From Ornithinimicrobium sediminis (GTDB taxonomy: Bacteria > Actinomycetota > Actinomycetes > Actinomycetales > Dermatophilaceae), in assembly GCF_021272345.1 (NCBI RefSeq), contig NZ_JAJSDQ010000004.1, positions 1-64,000 of the forward strand: a stretch of 64,000 bases of DNA, in the 5' to 3' direction. The position numbers and the translations under genes were made by a program. Position 1 is the first letter of the stretch. Every line of letters begins with the position of its first letter. Below are positions 7,683 through 16,646 of the stretch, in pieces. The notes beneath the pieces are model-generated. The model was not told the DNA's origin. It worked only from the letters and a program-made list of their open reading frames with translations, and searched no databases.

Positions 7683-10600
7683 ATGGCAGGACTGCTCGGT
7701 CTGGCCCAGGACGGGGCCGACCGCGTCCCCCCCGAGGAGATCCGCTTCGGGCTGATCCTCAACGGCGGGGTCTCCCTCGCCGTGTGGATGGGCGGCACCG
7801 TGCTCGAGCTGGACCGCCTCACCAGTGTGCGCCGTGACGGCTCACCTGCAGCGGGCGAGGACCGCGGGCTCGACATCTACACCGCGCTGCTCGCGCTGGC
7901 CGGAGGGCGTGCCCGGGCGGACGTGATCGCCGGCACGTCCGCAGGCGGCATCAACGGAGCGGCACTGGCTCTGAGCCAGGTCAACCCGCAGGGACGGCTC
8001 CCGCTGCTCCGCGACGTGTGGGTCGACCAGGGGCGCATCGAGTCGCTCCTGCGCCAGCCGTTCCGGGGCTCCCCCACCTCGCTGCTGCGGGGCGACGAGT
8101 TCTTCCTGCCGCAGCTCAACACGACCCTCGGGCTGCTCGCCCAGCCCGGGACGCGGCTGCGGTCCACCTCCGAGGCGCCGGTGGACCTGTCCATCACCAC
8201 GACGGTGCTCCACGGCAACCAGCGGGTCACGGTCGACTCGATGGGCCAGCCGCTGCCCCAGTCGATCCACGGCGCGCGGTTCCACTGGGAGCGCCTGCCC
8301 GGGTGCGAGCTCGAGCACGCGGCCCCCGACCGCGCCGGCGAGCCCGACCCGCGACGGTGTGCCGACCCCTTCGGCAGCGACTGCATCGAGCGGACCGCCG
8401 ACCGGCTGGCGCTCGCGGCCCGGTGCACGGCCAGCTTCCCGGTGGCCTTCGAGCCGGTGTTCGTGCCGGTGAACTCGGCGGCACACCGTGAGCCGCAGCA
8501 GGGCACACCACTCAGCGAGGAGCAGCGGCTGCGGCCCGACATGGGCCTCACCGTGGAGGACTGGGGCGACCGGACCCCTCGCGACCGCTCACGCTTCGTG
8601 GTGGACGGCGGGCTGCTGGCCAACACGCCCACCCGGGCCGCCCTGGGTGCCGTCGAGTCGATGCCGGCCGACGGACCGGTGCGCAGGGTCATGCTCCTGG
8701 TCTACCCGCACGCGCAGGCGCCCGGGCCGGACCCCGCCGACGAGCAGACGACGCCGCCCACCCTGAGCCACGCCGTCGGAGGCATCCTCGGCGCGCTCAC
8801 GGCACAGGGCAGCCGCACCTTCGTCGACGAGCTGGAGGACCACAACGCGTATGCCGCGAGCCGGCGGGGCACCCGCAGCGACGTCCTGCGCTCCCTGGTC
8901 GAGCCACGCTCCACGGACAGCGCGACGGGCACCCTGGACGACGCCCGCACCGACCCGCACGAGCGGCTGGAGAAGCTGACCCTCGAGCTCTACCCGCACT
9001 ACCGGCGGCTGCGGAAGTGGCGGGCCGCGCGGGACCTGTCGCGGTGGGCGGTCAACCGTCCCCCGCGCGCCGACGGGCTGCAGACCCTGCCACCGGGCTG
9101 GAACTACGAGCGTGTCCGCCGCGCGGCCGAGAGCGCTCAGCTGGCCTGGGACCCCACCCCCTACCTCCCGAACCGGATGCCCGTCGCGGGCACGGTGGAG
9201 CCGGACGGGTGGCGCTGGGGCGTCACCTCCGCCCTCGGCGTCGCGGAGGCCGCGATGGACGTGCTGCGACGTCTGGTCTGGGTGCTGCCGCGGGCTCCGC
9301 GCGAGAGGCTCTCCGGCGTCAGCGGACCCTACGAGGTCGTCCGTGAGGCACGCGAGAGGGTGTCGCGGCTCACCGGCGAGATCCGCCGGGCCCGCGACCT
9401 CACCGACCACATGTGGGACACCCACCCGCGTCTGCTGGCGCTGCGGCCCGACCGGGACTACTGGCTGCTGAGGCTGGCCTCCTACGAGCGCCTGATGATC
9501 GGTGAGAAGGACCAGCAGGTGATCGAGGACGCGATCGCCAGGGTCGCCGGCAGCGACGCGGAGGCCCGCGAGCTGCGAGGCCTGCTCGTGCGGGAGGACG
9601 AGCACGGACCCGGCTCGGCGGGCTCCCGGGTGCGGGCGCTGGTGACCGAGGTCGTCCAGGCGCTCCGCTCGGCCCTGCCCGAGCTGGCGGCATACTGCAA
9701 GGAGCAGTCGGGGACCAGCGGGGCCCGGGAGCACGTGGCCGAGCTGAGGCGCTGGCGAGCAGTGCTCATGCCCTCGGACGAGGCGCTCGAGGACCGCTTC
9801 CTGCTGCCCAGGCTGCTGCAGCTGGAGGTCGCGGCCACGACCCTCGGCGACGAGGTCACCACCGGGGCCACGCTGCCCGTGGAGGTCGTGCAGCTGAGCG
9901 CGCAGACGGCCAACGCGTTCGCGCAGTACACGCACACCGGTGAGGACAAGCTGGGCGGAATGTCGGTCAGCCGCTTCGGCGGCTTCCTCAAGCGGTCCTG
10001 GCGGGTCAACGACTGGACGTGGGGCCGGGTCGACGCGGCGAGCCATCTGTGCCGCGTCGTCCTGGACCCCAGCCGCCTGCGCCGCACGGCCCTGCTCACC
10101 GGCTACCTCCAGCCTGCTCGCGACGGCTCGGCCGAGCTGTCGCCACGGGAGCGGGCGGAGGAGACGGTGGGCGAGATCGTGGACATGCTCTTCGGCGACG
10201 AGGTGCGCACGAGCCGCATCCTGGAGCTGCAGGAGCAGGCCGTCGCCGAGCTGGAGCCCGTGATGGACCCCGCGGTCGCCTCGGAGAACCTGGACTCCGC
10301 ACTGCCTGCCCTGGCCGACCTCTTCGCCTGGGCCCTGCACCTGCAGATCGTGCCCTCCGAGATGCCCGCCCTGGCCGGTGCGGTCCGCGCCGACGGTGTC
10401 GACGGGGCCAACGCGCGGTCCCGGGGCGAGGCGTTCGTCGCGGAGCACGGCGACCTGCTCAGCCGGCTCGGCAGCACCCCGGTCGCCCAGCTGGCGAAGG
10501 AGGACCGGGCTGCCGCCCTCATGGCCTTCGACCGCGCCGGCGTGGGTCGTGAGCCGCTGACCGAGGAGGGCAGCAGCGACCAGATGATCCGCACCGCCAC

Positions 10601-11939
10601 GACGGCGGCAGCCGTGGCGGCCACCGTCGTCGACTCCGACCGGGCCGGGCTGCCGGCGGGCAAGCCGGTCACCCGGGTGCTACGGGGGGCCATGCTCCTG
10701 CCCTACTGGGTGGTCACCGGTCTGAGCGGCAAAGGCGTCGTGGGGCGCAGCGTCGCCCTCCTCGGCCTGGCCGTCGGCGCGGTGCTGCTCGCCCTCGCGC
10801 TCTTCGGGGTGCTGCCGCAGAGCCTGGCCGGGCCGGGCGCCGCCGTGGGTGCCAGCGCGCTGCTCATCGCCTTCGTCGTCGGGGCCCTGCGCAGCGGCAC
10901 CATGCTGCACGGTCTGGTGCTGCTGACGCCCGTCGTGCCCCTGGTGGCCTTCGCGGTCGAGGGAGGCTGGAGCGGAGACGGCGGCGGAGGCGGAGGGCTG
11001 GCCGGCGCAGCGACGGCCTCCGAGCGTGGGGTCACCACGCTGCTCGTGGTGCTCGCCCTGGCGGCCGGCCTGATGGTGCTCGGCAGCCTGCCGGCGACCT
11101 CGGGCAGCGTCCTGGCCTCACTGGACCGGCTTGCCGAGCGGCACCGCGTGCCTGCCGTCGGCAGCTCCCTGACCGGCACGGCACGCGGCCGGGCCCAGCT
11201 GGTGCGCCGCTCCACGGCGGTGGCCCTGTCCCTGGCCGGCCTGGTCTGGTGGGTGGTGCTGGCCCTGGGTGTCCTCGCCCTGGCCCTGTGGCTGGCCGGC
11301 GACCGATGGGACACGACGGTCGTCTGGGCGCGGGACCACCTGTGGCTGCTGGTGCCTCTCGGCGTGCTGGCCGTCCTCGTGGGCGCCGGTGTCTCCTACG
11401 TCCTGGGACGACAGCTGCAGGTGCTGTCGAGGCGCCAGGCCTCGGGCACGTGGACCTACCAGCCGCTCACCCACCCCGCGGGCTCCGCTGCCGGCTGGGC
11501 GGTGCTCTACGGCACGGCATACCTGCTGCTCGCCGCGTTCCTGCTGACCCGGGAGAGCTGGCTCGAGGAGGTCTGGGTGCGAGCACTGCTCAGCACCGCC
11601 GTCCTCCTCGGGGTCGGGCTCGTGGTCGTCGTGCCCCTGCTGCTGCCGCTGCGGGCCCTGCTGGAGGTCGCCCGGCGGGAGGTGACGCGTGCGTCCGAGG
11701 TCACCGGCCTGCGTCCCCGCGCCGCGGTGGTGGACGACATGGTGGCTCGGGGCACCGCATACCGCTGCTTCGTCAGCCTGCCCACCGAGGAGGCGGCCAC
11801 GCCGCAGGCACGCCCCGACGAGGACGAGGCGCAGCCGCGGCTGCGGGCCTGGACGGGCGACTGGCTCTACACACGGATGGAGCGTGAGTGCGACCGGCGC
11901 ACCCAGGAGCACGCGGGCCCCGCACCGCCCCTGGGGTGA
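7683..11939 (+). CDS. Very large patatin-like phospholipase with C-terminal membrane domain
   Basis: A 1,418-residue protein. The N-terminal patatin domain has the oxyanion loop GGVSLAVWMGG (residues 28-38), the nucleophile elbow GTSAGG (Ser86) and the Asp of the catalytic dyad in VVDGGLLANTP (about residue 308). The middle part is long, charged and mainly helical, and resembles the DUF3376 region of actinobacterial patatin-like proteins. From about residue 1000 there are several hydrophobic segments (at least eight), so the enzyme is anchored in the membrane. GAGGAGGAGCC directly before ATG 7683 is an excellent ribosome binding site. A lipid acyl hydrolase acting on the inner leaflet is the likely role, with the physiological lipid unknown. 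Confidence 0.88.
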   Translation: MAGLLGLAQDGADRVPPEEIRFGLILNGGVSLAVWMGGTVLELDRLTSVRRDGSPAAGEDRGLDIYTALLALAGGRARADVIAGTSAGGINGAALALSQVNPQGRLPLLRDVWVDQGRIESLLRQPFRGSPTSLLRGDEFFLPQLNTTLGLLAQPGTRLRSTSEAPVDLSITTTVLHGNQRVTVDSMGQPLPQSIHGARFHWERLPGCELEHAAPDRAGEPDPRRCADPFGSDCIERTADRLALAARCTASFPVAFEPVFVPVNSAAHREPQQGTPLSEEQRLRPDMGLTVEDWGDRTPRDRSRFVVDGGLLANTPTRAALGAVESMPADGPVRRVMLLVYPHAQAPGPDPADEQTTPPTLSHAVGGILGALTAQGSRTFVDELEDHNAYAASRRGTRSDVLRSLVEPRSTDSATGTLDDARTDPHERLEKLTLELYPHYRRLRKWRAARDLSRWAVNRPPRADGLQTLPPGWNYERVRRAAESAQLAWDPTPYLPNRMPVAGTVEPDGWRWGVTSALGVAEAAMDVLRRLVWVLPRAPRERLSGVSGPYEVVREARERVSRLTGEIRRARDLTDHMWDTHPRLLALRPDRDYWLLRLASYERLMIGEKDQQVIEDAIARVAGSDAEARELRGLLVREDEHGPGSAGSRVRALVTEVVQALRSALPELAAYCKEQSGTSGAREHVAELRRWRAVLMPSDEALEDRFLLPRLLQLEVAATTLGDEVTTGATLPVEVVQLSAQTANAFAQYTHTGEDKLGGMSVSRFGGFLKRSWRVNDWTWGRVDAASHLCRVVLDPSRLRRTALLTGYLQPARDGSAELSPRERAEETVGEIVDMLFGDEVRTSRILELQEQAVAELEPVMDPAVASENLDSALPALADLFAWALHLQIVPSEMPALAGAVRADGVDGANARSRGEAFVAEHGDLLSRLGSTPVAQLAKEDRAAALMAFDRAGVGREPLTEEGSSDQMIRTATTAAAVAATVVDSDRAGLPAGKPVTRVLRGAMLLPYWVVTGLSGKGVVGRSVALLGLAVGAVLLALALFGVLPQSLAGPGAAVGASALLIAFVVGALRSGTMLHGLVLLTPVVPLVAFAVEGGWSGDGGGGGGLAGAATASERGVTTLLVVLALAAGLMVLGSLPATSGSVLASLDRLAERHRVPAVGSSLTGTARGRAQLVRRSTAVALSLAGLVWWVVLALGVLALALWLAGDRWDTTVVWARDHLWLLVPLGVLAVLVGAGVSYVLGRQLQVLSRRQASGTWTYQPLTHPAGSAAGWAVLYGTAYLLLAAFLLTRESWLEEVWVRALLSTAVLLGVGLVVVVPLLLPLRALLEVARREVTRASEVTGLRPRAAVVDDMVARGTAYRCFVSLPTEEAATPQARPDEDEAQPRLRAWTGDWLYTRMERECDRRTQEHAGPAPPLG

Positions 11940-11966
11940 GCAGGGACCGCACGACGCGGGCCCGGG

Positions 11967-12854
11967 TCAGCGGACGATCGCGACCGGGCAGCGCGACCGG
12001 TGCATCACGCTGCGGCTCACCGACCCCAGCAGCAGGGACGTGAGGTCGCCGCCACCGCGGGAGCCGACCACCACGACCGAGGCCTTGCCGGAGAAGCGGG
12101 TGAGCATCTTGCCCGGCCGGTTCTCCTCCACGAAGCCCTCGATCTGCAGGCCCGGGTGGTCGCGGCGCACCAGGTTGCGGGCGTGGTCGACGAACCAGGT
12201 GGCGCTGTGCCGGGCGCGGTCGATCTCGCCGTGCCGCCACTCGTCGTCGACGAGGTAGAGGCGGCTCCAGTGGTCGGCCGGCGGGGTCTGCCAGGCGGAG
12301 GCGATGACGAGCTTCGCGTGCGTGGTGGCGGCGAGGTCGGCCGCCCACCATGCCGCGAGGTCGCTGCCGTCGGAGCCGTCCACGCCGACGACCACCGGGT
12401 GCCGCGGACCGGCCTCGACGTCGCTGCCGTCGGGCACGAGCACGACGGTGCAGTGGGCGTGGGCCGCCACCGCCGTGGCCACGGAGCCGAGGATCTCGCC
12501 GTGCAGCCGGCGTCGGTGACGGTCACCGAGCACGACCAGGGACGCGTCGGCCGACAGCTCCTGCAGGGCCGTGGCCGCGCCGTCCTGGCTGGTGCGCGTG
12601 CTCACCTCCACAGCCGGCGCGATCACCCGGGCGCGCTGGGCGCCCTCGGCGACCACGTCGTTCGCGGCGCGCTCCAAGGCCTGACGCCTGCTGTCGCGGG
12701 CCGAGCCCTCGCTGTCCAGGTGCACGTGCTCCATGGCGAAGACCACGACCAGGGGCGCCCGGTCGCGGACCGCGGCCCGCGCGGACCAGTCGACGGCATA
12801 CTTCGACCCGGACGACCCGTCGTAGCCGACGACCACCGGCTTGCGCTCGTTCAT
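11967..12854 (-). CDS. Tandem-domain universal stress protein
   Basis: Two UspA domains (about residues 5-140 and 150-295). The second has the complete ATP-binding motif, GSRGGGDLTSLLLGSVS, and the first a more degenerate one (LGDRHRRRLHGEILGS), so nucleotide binding may be confined to the second domain. Such proteins are typically induced in hypoxia or stationary phase. ATG 12854 is preceded by AGGAGGTCAGGTC. A longer frame to 12887 has no comparable signal. It ends 27 bp from the convergent patatin gene. Length is 295 aa. Confidence 0.9.
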   Translation of the reverse strand: MNERKPVVVGYDGSSGSKYAVDWSARAAVRDRAPLVVVFAMEHVHLDSEGSARDSRRQALERAANDVVAEGAQRARVIAPAVEVSTRTSQDGAATALQELSADASLVVLGDRHRRRLHGEILGSVATAVAAHAHCTVVLVPDGSDVEAGPRHPVVVGVDGSDGSDLAAWWAADLAATTHAKLVIASAWQTPPADHWSRLYLVDDEWRHGEIDRARHSATWFVDHARNLVRRDHPGLQIEGFVEENRPGKMLTRFSGKASVVVVGSRGGGDLTSLLLGSVSRSVMHRSRCPVAIVR

Positions 12855-12917
12855 GACCTGACCTCCTCGTGCTCGGCCCTGCGGCACCGTTGCCTCCGGC
12901 CGGACCGCCCGGCCGTG

Positions 12918-13538
12918 TCAGGACCTCCCACACCAAGGGTCCTCCCCTGCAGCCGATCCCAACAGGGTCCAAAGGCCCGAGGATGGCCCGGCCTTGGTCA
13001 AGGGTCGGTGTCGGCACCGGTCGCGAGGCTCTCGTGCCCTGCCGTCTCCCCCTCGGGCACCACCGGCATGTTGTCGAGCTGGACGGGTCTGGACGGCTCC
13101 GTGGACGCGCAGCAGCGCCATCCAGTAGAGCTCGGCGACCTCGGCGGCCACCTCGAGGCTGTCGATCCGCGGGGGCGGCGGCATGGCGAGGGCGGGGCCG
13201 TCCAGCCCCTCGAGGTCGTAGGCCAGCCCGGCCTGCGGGTTGACCAGCGGTCGCCCGCCGGGGGCCGGGTGCGCCAGCGGGATCTGCTCGAAGCCCTCGG
13301 GGGACCCGGCCACCAGTGCTCGCACCATGGCGCGGTATGCAGTGGGGTCCACCTCCCCGAAGGCGTTGTGCGGGAGTCTCTTGGAGTAGCTCGCGATGTA
13401 GCTGGGGCCGCTGCCCGGCGGCGCGGCGGGGTAGCGGCCCTCCTCGCCGTTGGTGGCCTGGTCGAGGTGTGGGCGCAGGTAGGCCCATGTCGCGGCCTCG
13501 CGCCTGAGTGTCCGTGCCTGGGCTCGCCTGGTGATCAT
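12918..13538 (-). pseudogene. Truncated vanadium haloperoxidase-like gene
   Basis: The first 145 residues (MITRRAQARTLRREAATWAY onward, through SKRLPHNAFGEVDP, LVNPQAGLAYDLEG, to AELYWMALLR) resemble the N-terminal part of actinobacterial vanadium-dependent haloperoxidase/PAP2-type proteins, which are usually over 500 residues. After MALLR at about 13110 the frame turns into unrelated Arg/Gly-rich sequence and ends. The C-terminal PAP2 domain with the vanadate or phosphate site is absent. This is therefore a deletion remnant. Family assignment is from memory of the conserved segments. Confidence 0.65.
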
Positions 13539-13565
13539 GGCGTCGTCCCCCCCGCGGCCCGTGGG

Positions 13566-14126
13566 TCAGCCGGCGGTCAGGTCGACCTCGTCGGTCGGAG
13601 CCACCGCCCCCGTGCGCCCCGGGGCGGCTGTCCAGCTCCAGTACATGTTCGTGTAGGCGATGGACTCCTCCGGGGTGACCGGGAAGCCCCACTCGCGCAT
13701 GTCCTCCGTGGTGTGCGCGTCGGCGACGAGGGTGGCGTCGTAGCCGCGCACCAGCGCCCCGTGCAAGGTCGCCCGGATGCAGGCCTCCGTCTGGGCGCCG
13801 GTGACCACGAGACGGCCGACCCTCTCCTGGGCGAGCAGCTCCTCGAGGTCCGTGGCCTCGAAGGAGTCGCCGTAGGTCTTGTGCACGACCGGCTCGGTCG
13901 CCAGCCGCTCGAGCTCGGGGACGCACTCCCAGCTCTCGGAGCCTCTGGGCATGTCGTCGTCGGAGTGCTGCACCCACACGACCGGCACGTCCTGGGCCCG
14001 GGCCCGGTCCACCAGCCGGCGGATGTTGCCGATGACGCGGTCGCGGTCGAAGGCGTTGCCGACGACCCCGTTCTGCATGTCGACCACCAGCACGGCGGTC
14101 CGGGGACGGTTCTCCAGCGCTGTCAT
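13566..14126 (-). CDS. Isochorismatase-family cysteine hydrolase
   Basis: A 186-residue cytosolic hydrolase with the catalytic triad pieces visible: Asp in LVVDMQNGV, Lys in VVHKTYGDSF and Cys in TGAQTEACIRAT. Substrates in this family include isochorismate, nicotinamide and small amides, and none can be chosen here. ATG 14126 has GGAGG 5 nt upstream and overlaps the stop of the preceding NAD(P)-binding gene by ATGA, so it is the last gene of the four-gene MarR operon. Confidence 0.88.
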   Translation of the reverse strand: MTALENRPRTAVLVVDMQNGVVGNAFDRDRVIGNIRRLVDRARAQDVPVVWVQHSDDDMPRGSESWECVPELERLATEPVVHKTYGDSFEATDLEELLAQERVGRLVVTGAQTEACIRATLHGALVRGYDATLVADAHTTEDMREWGFPVTPEESIAYTNMYWSWTAAPGRTGAVAPTDEVDLTAG

Positions 14127-14806
14127 GGCTGCCTCCATCGGCTCCAGGGTCGTCCCGCCAGGATAGGCCGGGAGGGCAGTCCCCGGCTGACAAAGGGGGC
14201 CAGCTGCGGGTACAGGCCCTGCTCGGCCACGTCGAGGACGAAGGTCGCCAGGTCATGCCTGCTGACCGAGGTGGCACCGCCCGGGACGTGAGCATGATGC
14301 TCGACGAGGCCCGTGGGCGGCGTGTCGGTCAGCCGTGGTGGTCGGACCAGGGTCCACTCCAGGTCGGACGCTGCGAACATCTGGTGCTCCCGGGGCTTGT
14401 CCCGGACCGCCTCCCCGCCCAGCCGCTGGATCAGGGCGGACACGAGGCGGTCGCGCGGGCCCTTGCGGTCCCCGGGGACATCGACCCCGGCACCGCTGAC
14501 GCCGACGAACCGGGGGACTCCGTGCAGGGGCATGGCCTCCAGCAGGACCGCGGCGGTGCGGCTGTGCAGGTCGGCCTGACCCGAGGTCGGGCCCAAGGCC
14601 GAGATGACGACATCAGCACCGTCGAGGACCCGGTGCACGGCGTCGCGGTCGGTGCTCGACCCGGGCACGACCCGCACCTCCGAGGCGACGTCTGTCAGCG
14701 TGTCCGGTGTGCGGGCCAGGGCGGACACCTGGTGACCGCCGTGCACGGCGGCGGCCAGGACCAGGCGCCCTGTGCGACCCGTCGCACCCAGAAGGGCGAT
14801 CCTCAT
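14123..14806 (-). CDS. NAD(P)-binding NmrA/SDR-like protein
   Basis: A 227-residue Rossmann-fold protein with LLGATGRTGRLV at the N-terminus (GxxGxxG dinucleotide site), as in the NAD(P)H-binding family that includes BVR-B and NmrA-like reductases. It overlaps the MarR gene upstream and the isochorismatase gene downstream by 4 bp each, so the three are probably translated together. Neighbouring redox and hydrolase genes suggest a small detoxification or stress operon. Confidence 0.86.
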   Translation of the reverse strand: MRIALLGATGRTGRLVLAAAVHGGHQVSALARTPDTLTDVASEVRVVPGSSTDRDAVHRVLDGADVVISALGPTSGQADLHSRTAAVLLEAMPLHGVPRFVGVSGAGVDVPGDRKGPRDRLVSALIQRLGGEAVRDKPREHQMFAASDLEWTLVRPPRLTDTPPTGLVEHHAHVPGGATSVSRHDLATFVLDVAEQGLYPQLAPFVSRGLPSRPILAGRPWSRWRQP

Positions 14807-15267
14807 GGCTGCGCTCCTGTCATGACATGGGGGACGGACTCGGCGAAGTCAGTGAGCAGGCGCGCGAACGCGCTGCGGTCCGCCTGGGGCCAGCCGGCGG
14901 TGGCGTGCCGCAGCACACCCAGACGGACGTGCATGGCCCGCTGCGCGAGGGAGGCCCCTGCGTCGGTCAGACAGACGTGCACCTGGCGGGCGTCCTCCGG
15001 TGACCGGTCCCGCCGCACGGCCCCTGCTCGTGCTGCCCGGCTGACGAACCGGCTGGCGGTCGAGTGGGCCACGTCCAGCACGTGCGCCACGTCGGTCACG
15101 GCCAGACCGTCCTGTCCGTGCCGGGCGACCGCATCGACCACCCAGACGGTGGACAGGTCGACGCGGCCGAGGTCGGGGTCCTCGACGACGCGGTCCTGCG
15201 CCCACAGCCTGCGCAGCCCCAGCAGCGCTGCGTCGATCGCGGCCAGGTCACGCTCAGCGTCCGGCAT
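14803..15267 (-). CDS. MarR-family transcriptional regulator
   Basis: A 154-residue winged-helix dimeric regulator. The recognition region is LDVAHSTASRFVSRAARAG, and the wing contains RRDRSPEDARQVHVCLT. The single cysteine on the wing strand could be redox-sensitive, though this is speculation. It overlaps the upstream NmrA-like gene by 14 bp and the next gene by 4 bp. Being inside the operon, it probably represses its own promoter at 16128-16150. Confidence 0.9.
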   Translation of the reverse strand: MPDAERDLAAIDAALLGLRRLWAQDRVVEDPDLGRVDLSTVWVVDAVARHGQDGLAVTDVAHVLDVAHSTASRFVSRAARAGAVRRDRSPEDARQVHVCLTDAGASLAQRAMHVRLGVLRHATAGWPQADRSAFARLLTDFAESVPHVMTGAQP

Positions 15268-16129
15268 CCCACACCTCCGCGTGCTGCTCGGCCCAGGCGG
15301 ACAGCCTGGTCGGCGCGCACCCGGTGACCCGCTGCACGTCTGCGGTCAGCCCGGCGGCCAGCCCGAGACGCGCGGACGTGTAGATCGCCGCGGTGACCGC
15401 CACCATCGGCCAGGGCATGGCCAGCGAGGTCCGCGCGTGCCGTCCGTAGCTCACCAGACCCGGTGCGGCATACCTGACCGGGCGGCCCAGCACGTCAGTC
15501 AGCACCGCCGCGACGGCGTGGTAGCTCAGTGCCTCCGGGCCGGTCGGCGTCCAGGCCCGTGAGCGGTGGGAGGCCGGGTCGACCAGCGCGGCAGCCGCCA
15601 CCGCGGCCACATCGTGGGCCGCGACGAAGGCGGTGCGTCCACGGCCCGCCGGCACCATGAGCGCGTCCCGGTCGCGGATGTCGCCGACGTGGGTGGTGCT
15701 CAGGTTCTCCATGAAGAAGGAGGGCCTCACGAAGGTCCACCCCACGCCACTGGCCCGCAGCCACGTCTCCAGGCGAGCGTGCGGGACCACCGGGTTGCGC
15801 TCCGCTCCCTGCAGCGACAGCAGGACCATGTGCTCGACCCCCGCGTCACGAGCTGCCGTCAGGGCCGGCACCATGTCGCGACCGACCGCGCTCAGCTGCG
15901 GTGGCCGCACCACGAACATCACGCGCACCCCCTCGAAGGCCGACCCCCACGTCTGCGGACGCGTGAAGTCGAGCTCCACCCGCTCGACGCCGTCCTCGGC
16001 AGGCCGGCTGGGTGACCGGCCCCGGGACGCGGCACGCACCGACCTGCCGGCCTTCAGCACCTCGGGCACCACGAGGCGCCCGATGGTGCCGGTCGCTCCC
16101 GTGACCAGCACGACCTCACCTGTGGACAT
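15254..16129 (-). CDS. NAD(P)-binding NmrA-like oxidoreductase, first gene of the MarR operon
   Basis: A 291-residue protein with VLVTGATGTIGRLVV at the N-terminus. The layout (SDR-like fold with FVRPSFFMENL and YHAVAAVLTDVLGR) matches the NmrA/azoreductase-like group that uses NAD(P)H on quinones or other electrophiles. Start ATG 16129 (MSTGEV) is chosen over one 27 bp upstream because TACGAT lies 6 nt before it, the leaderless arrangement, and because the palindrome covers this promoter. Confidence 0.85.
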   Translation of the reverse strand: MSTGEVVLVTGATGTIGRLVVPEVLKAGRSVRAASRGRSPSRPAEDGVERVELDFTRPQTWGSAFEGVRVMFVVRPPQLSAVGRDMVPALTAARDAGVEHMVLLSLQGAERNPVVPHARLETWLRASGVGWTFVRPSFFMENLSTTHVGDIRDRDALMVPAGRGRTAFVAAHDVAAVAAAALVDPASHRSRAWTPTGPEALSYHAVAAVLTDVLGRPVRYAAPGLVSYGRHARTSLAMPWPMVAVTAAIYTSARLGLAAGLTADVQRVTGCAPTRLSAWAEQHAEVWDAGR

Positions 16130-16150
16130 ATATGCATCGTACACATATAT
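16128..16150. promoter_or_regulatory. MarR-type operator over a leaderless -10 box
   Basis: On the plus strand ATATATG (16128-16134), a 9-bp spacer and CATATAT (16144-16150) form a perfect 7-bp inverted repeat. On the minus strand TACGAT (complement of 16136-16141) is centred in this palindrome and is followed by 6 nt and the ATG at 16129. A repressor bound here would cover both the -10 box and the first codon. Confidence 0.7.
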
Positions 16151-16271
16151 CGGCAACGACCCGTACTGGCCGACAGCTCAGCGACCCGGCGCTGCAGCGG
16201 GCGCAGGCGACCTGGTGCGGGCGAGGAGACCCACGTCATATTGACGACCGTCGATGAACTTGCGATGGTAG

Positions 16272-16295
16272 ACATATCGACAGATGTCGATGTGT
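16272..16295. promoter_or_regulatory. arsDA operator: 11-bp near-perfect inverted repeat
   Basis: ACATATCGACA (16272-16282), 2 bp, and TGTCGATGTGT (16285-16295) pair at 10 of 11 positions. It lies just downstream of a TTGACG (16241) / GATGGT (16264) promoter-like pair and 21 bp before arsD, a typical place for an ArsR/SmtB repressor. No arsR gene adjoins it. Confidence 0.75.
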
Positions 16296-16316
16296 CATCG
16301 AGGCCCAGGAGTGCTC

Positions 16317-16646
16317 GTGAGTGTGATCCGGATGTTCGAACCCGCCCTGTGCTGCGCAACGGGGGTGTGCGGCGAGGACGTGGACCAGGAGCTGGTGCGC
16401 GTCTCGGCCGACATCGCGCTCGCGAGGCGGCGCGGTGGGGACGTCAGGCGCTACAACCTGGCCTCGGAGCCGCTGGAGTTCGCGAGCCACGACGCCGTGG
16501 CCTCGTTCCTGCGGCTGGCCGGGTCGGCCGGCCTGCCGCTGGTGCTCGTCGACGGGACCACGGTCATGACGGGGCGCTACCCCACGCGGGAGCAGCTCGC
16601 CGCCTGGGCCGGGGTCCCCGTCGAGACCGGCGGGAGCCGACGATGA
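16317..16646 (+). CDS. arsD: ArsD arsenic metallochaperone
   Basis: Small cytosolic protein that binds As(III)/Sb(III) and delivers it to the ArsA ATPase. The N-terminal metal site FEPALCCATGVCG matches the Cys12-Cys13-Cys18 pattern of the well-studied ArsD, followed by GEDVDQELVRVSADI. GTG 16317 is preferred because AGGAG lies 5 nt upstream, and several other in-frame GTG codons are near. The stop overlaps the arsA start by ATGA. Length is 109 aa, close to the usual 110-120. Confidence 0.93.
   Translation: MSVIRMFEPALCCATGVCGEDVDQELVRVSADIALARRRGGDVRRYNLASEPLEFASHDAVASFLRLAGSAGLPLVLVDGTTVMTGRYPTREQLAAWAGVPVETGGSRR

Noticed and set aside
12918-13110. Second frame ending in LDNMPVVPEGETAGHES as a possible C-terminus of another protein
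   Set aside because: It is open for only about 40 codons next to the truncated haloperoxidase and has no start; could be the far side of the deletion but cannot be assigned.
12000-14291. Plus-strand frame of 763 codons opposite the Usp to isochorismatase genes
   Set aside because: His/Arg/Gly/Val-rich shadow of well-defined minus-strand genes; no motifs and no ribosome binding site.
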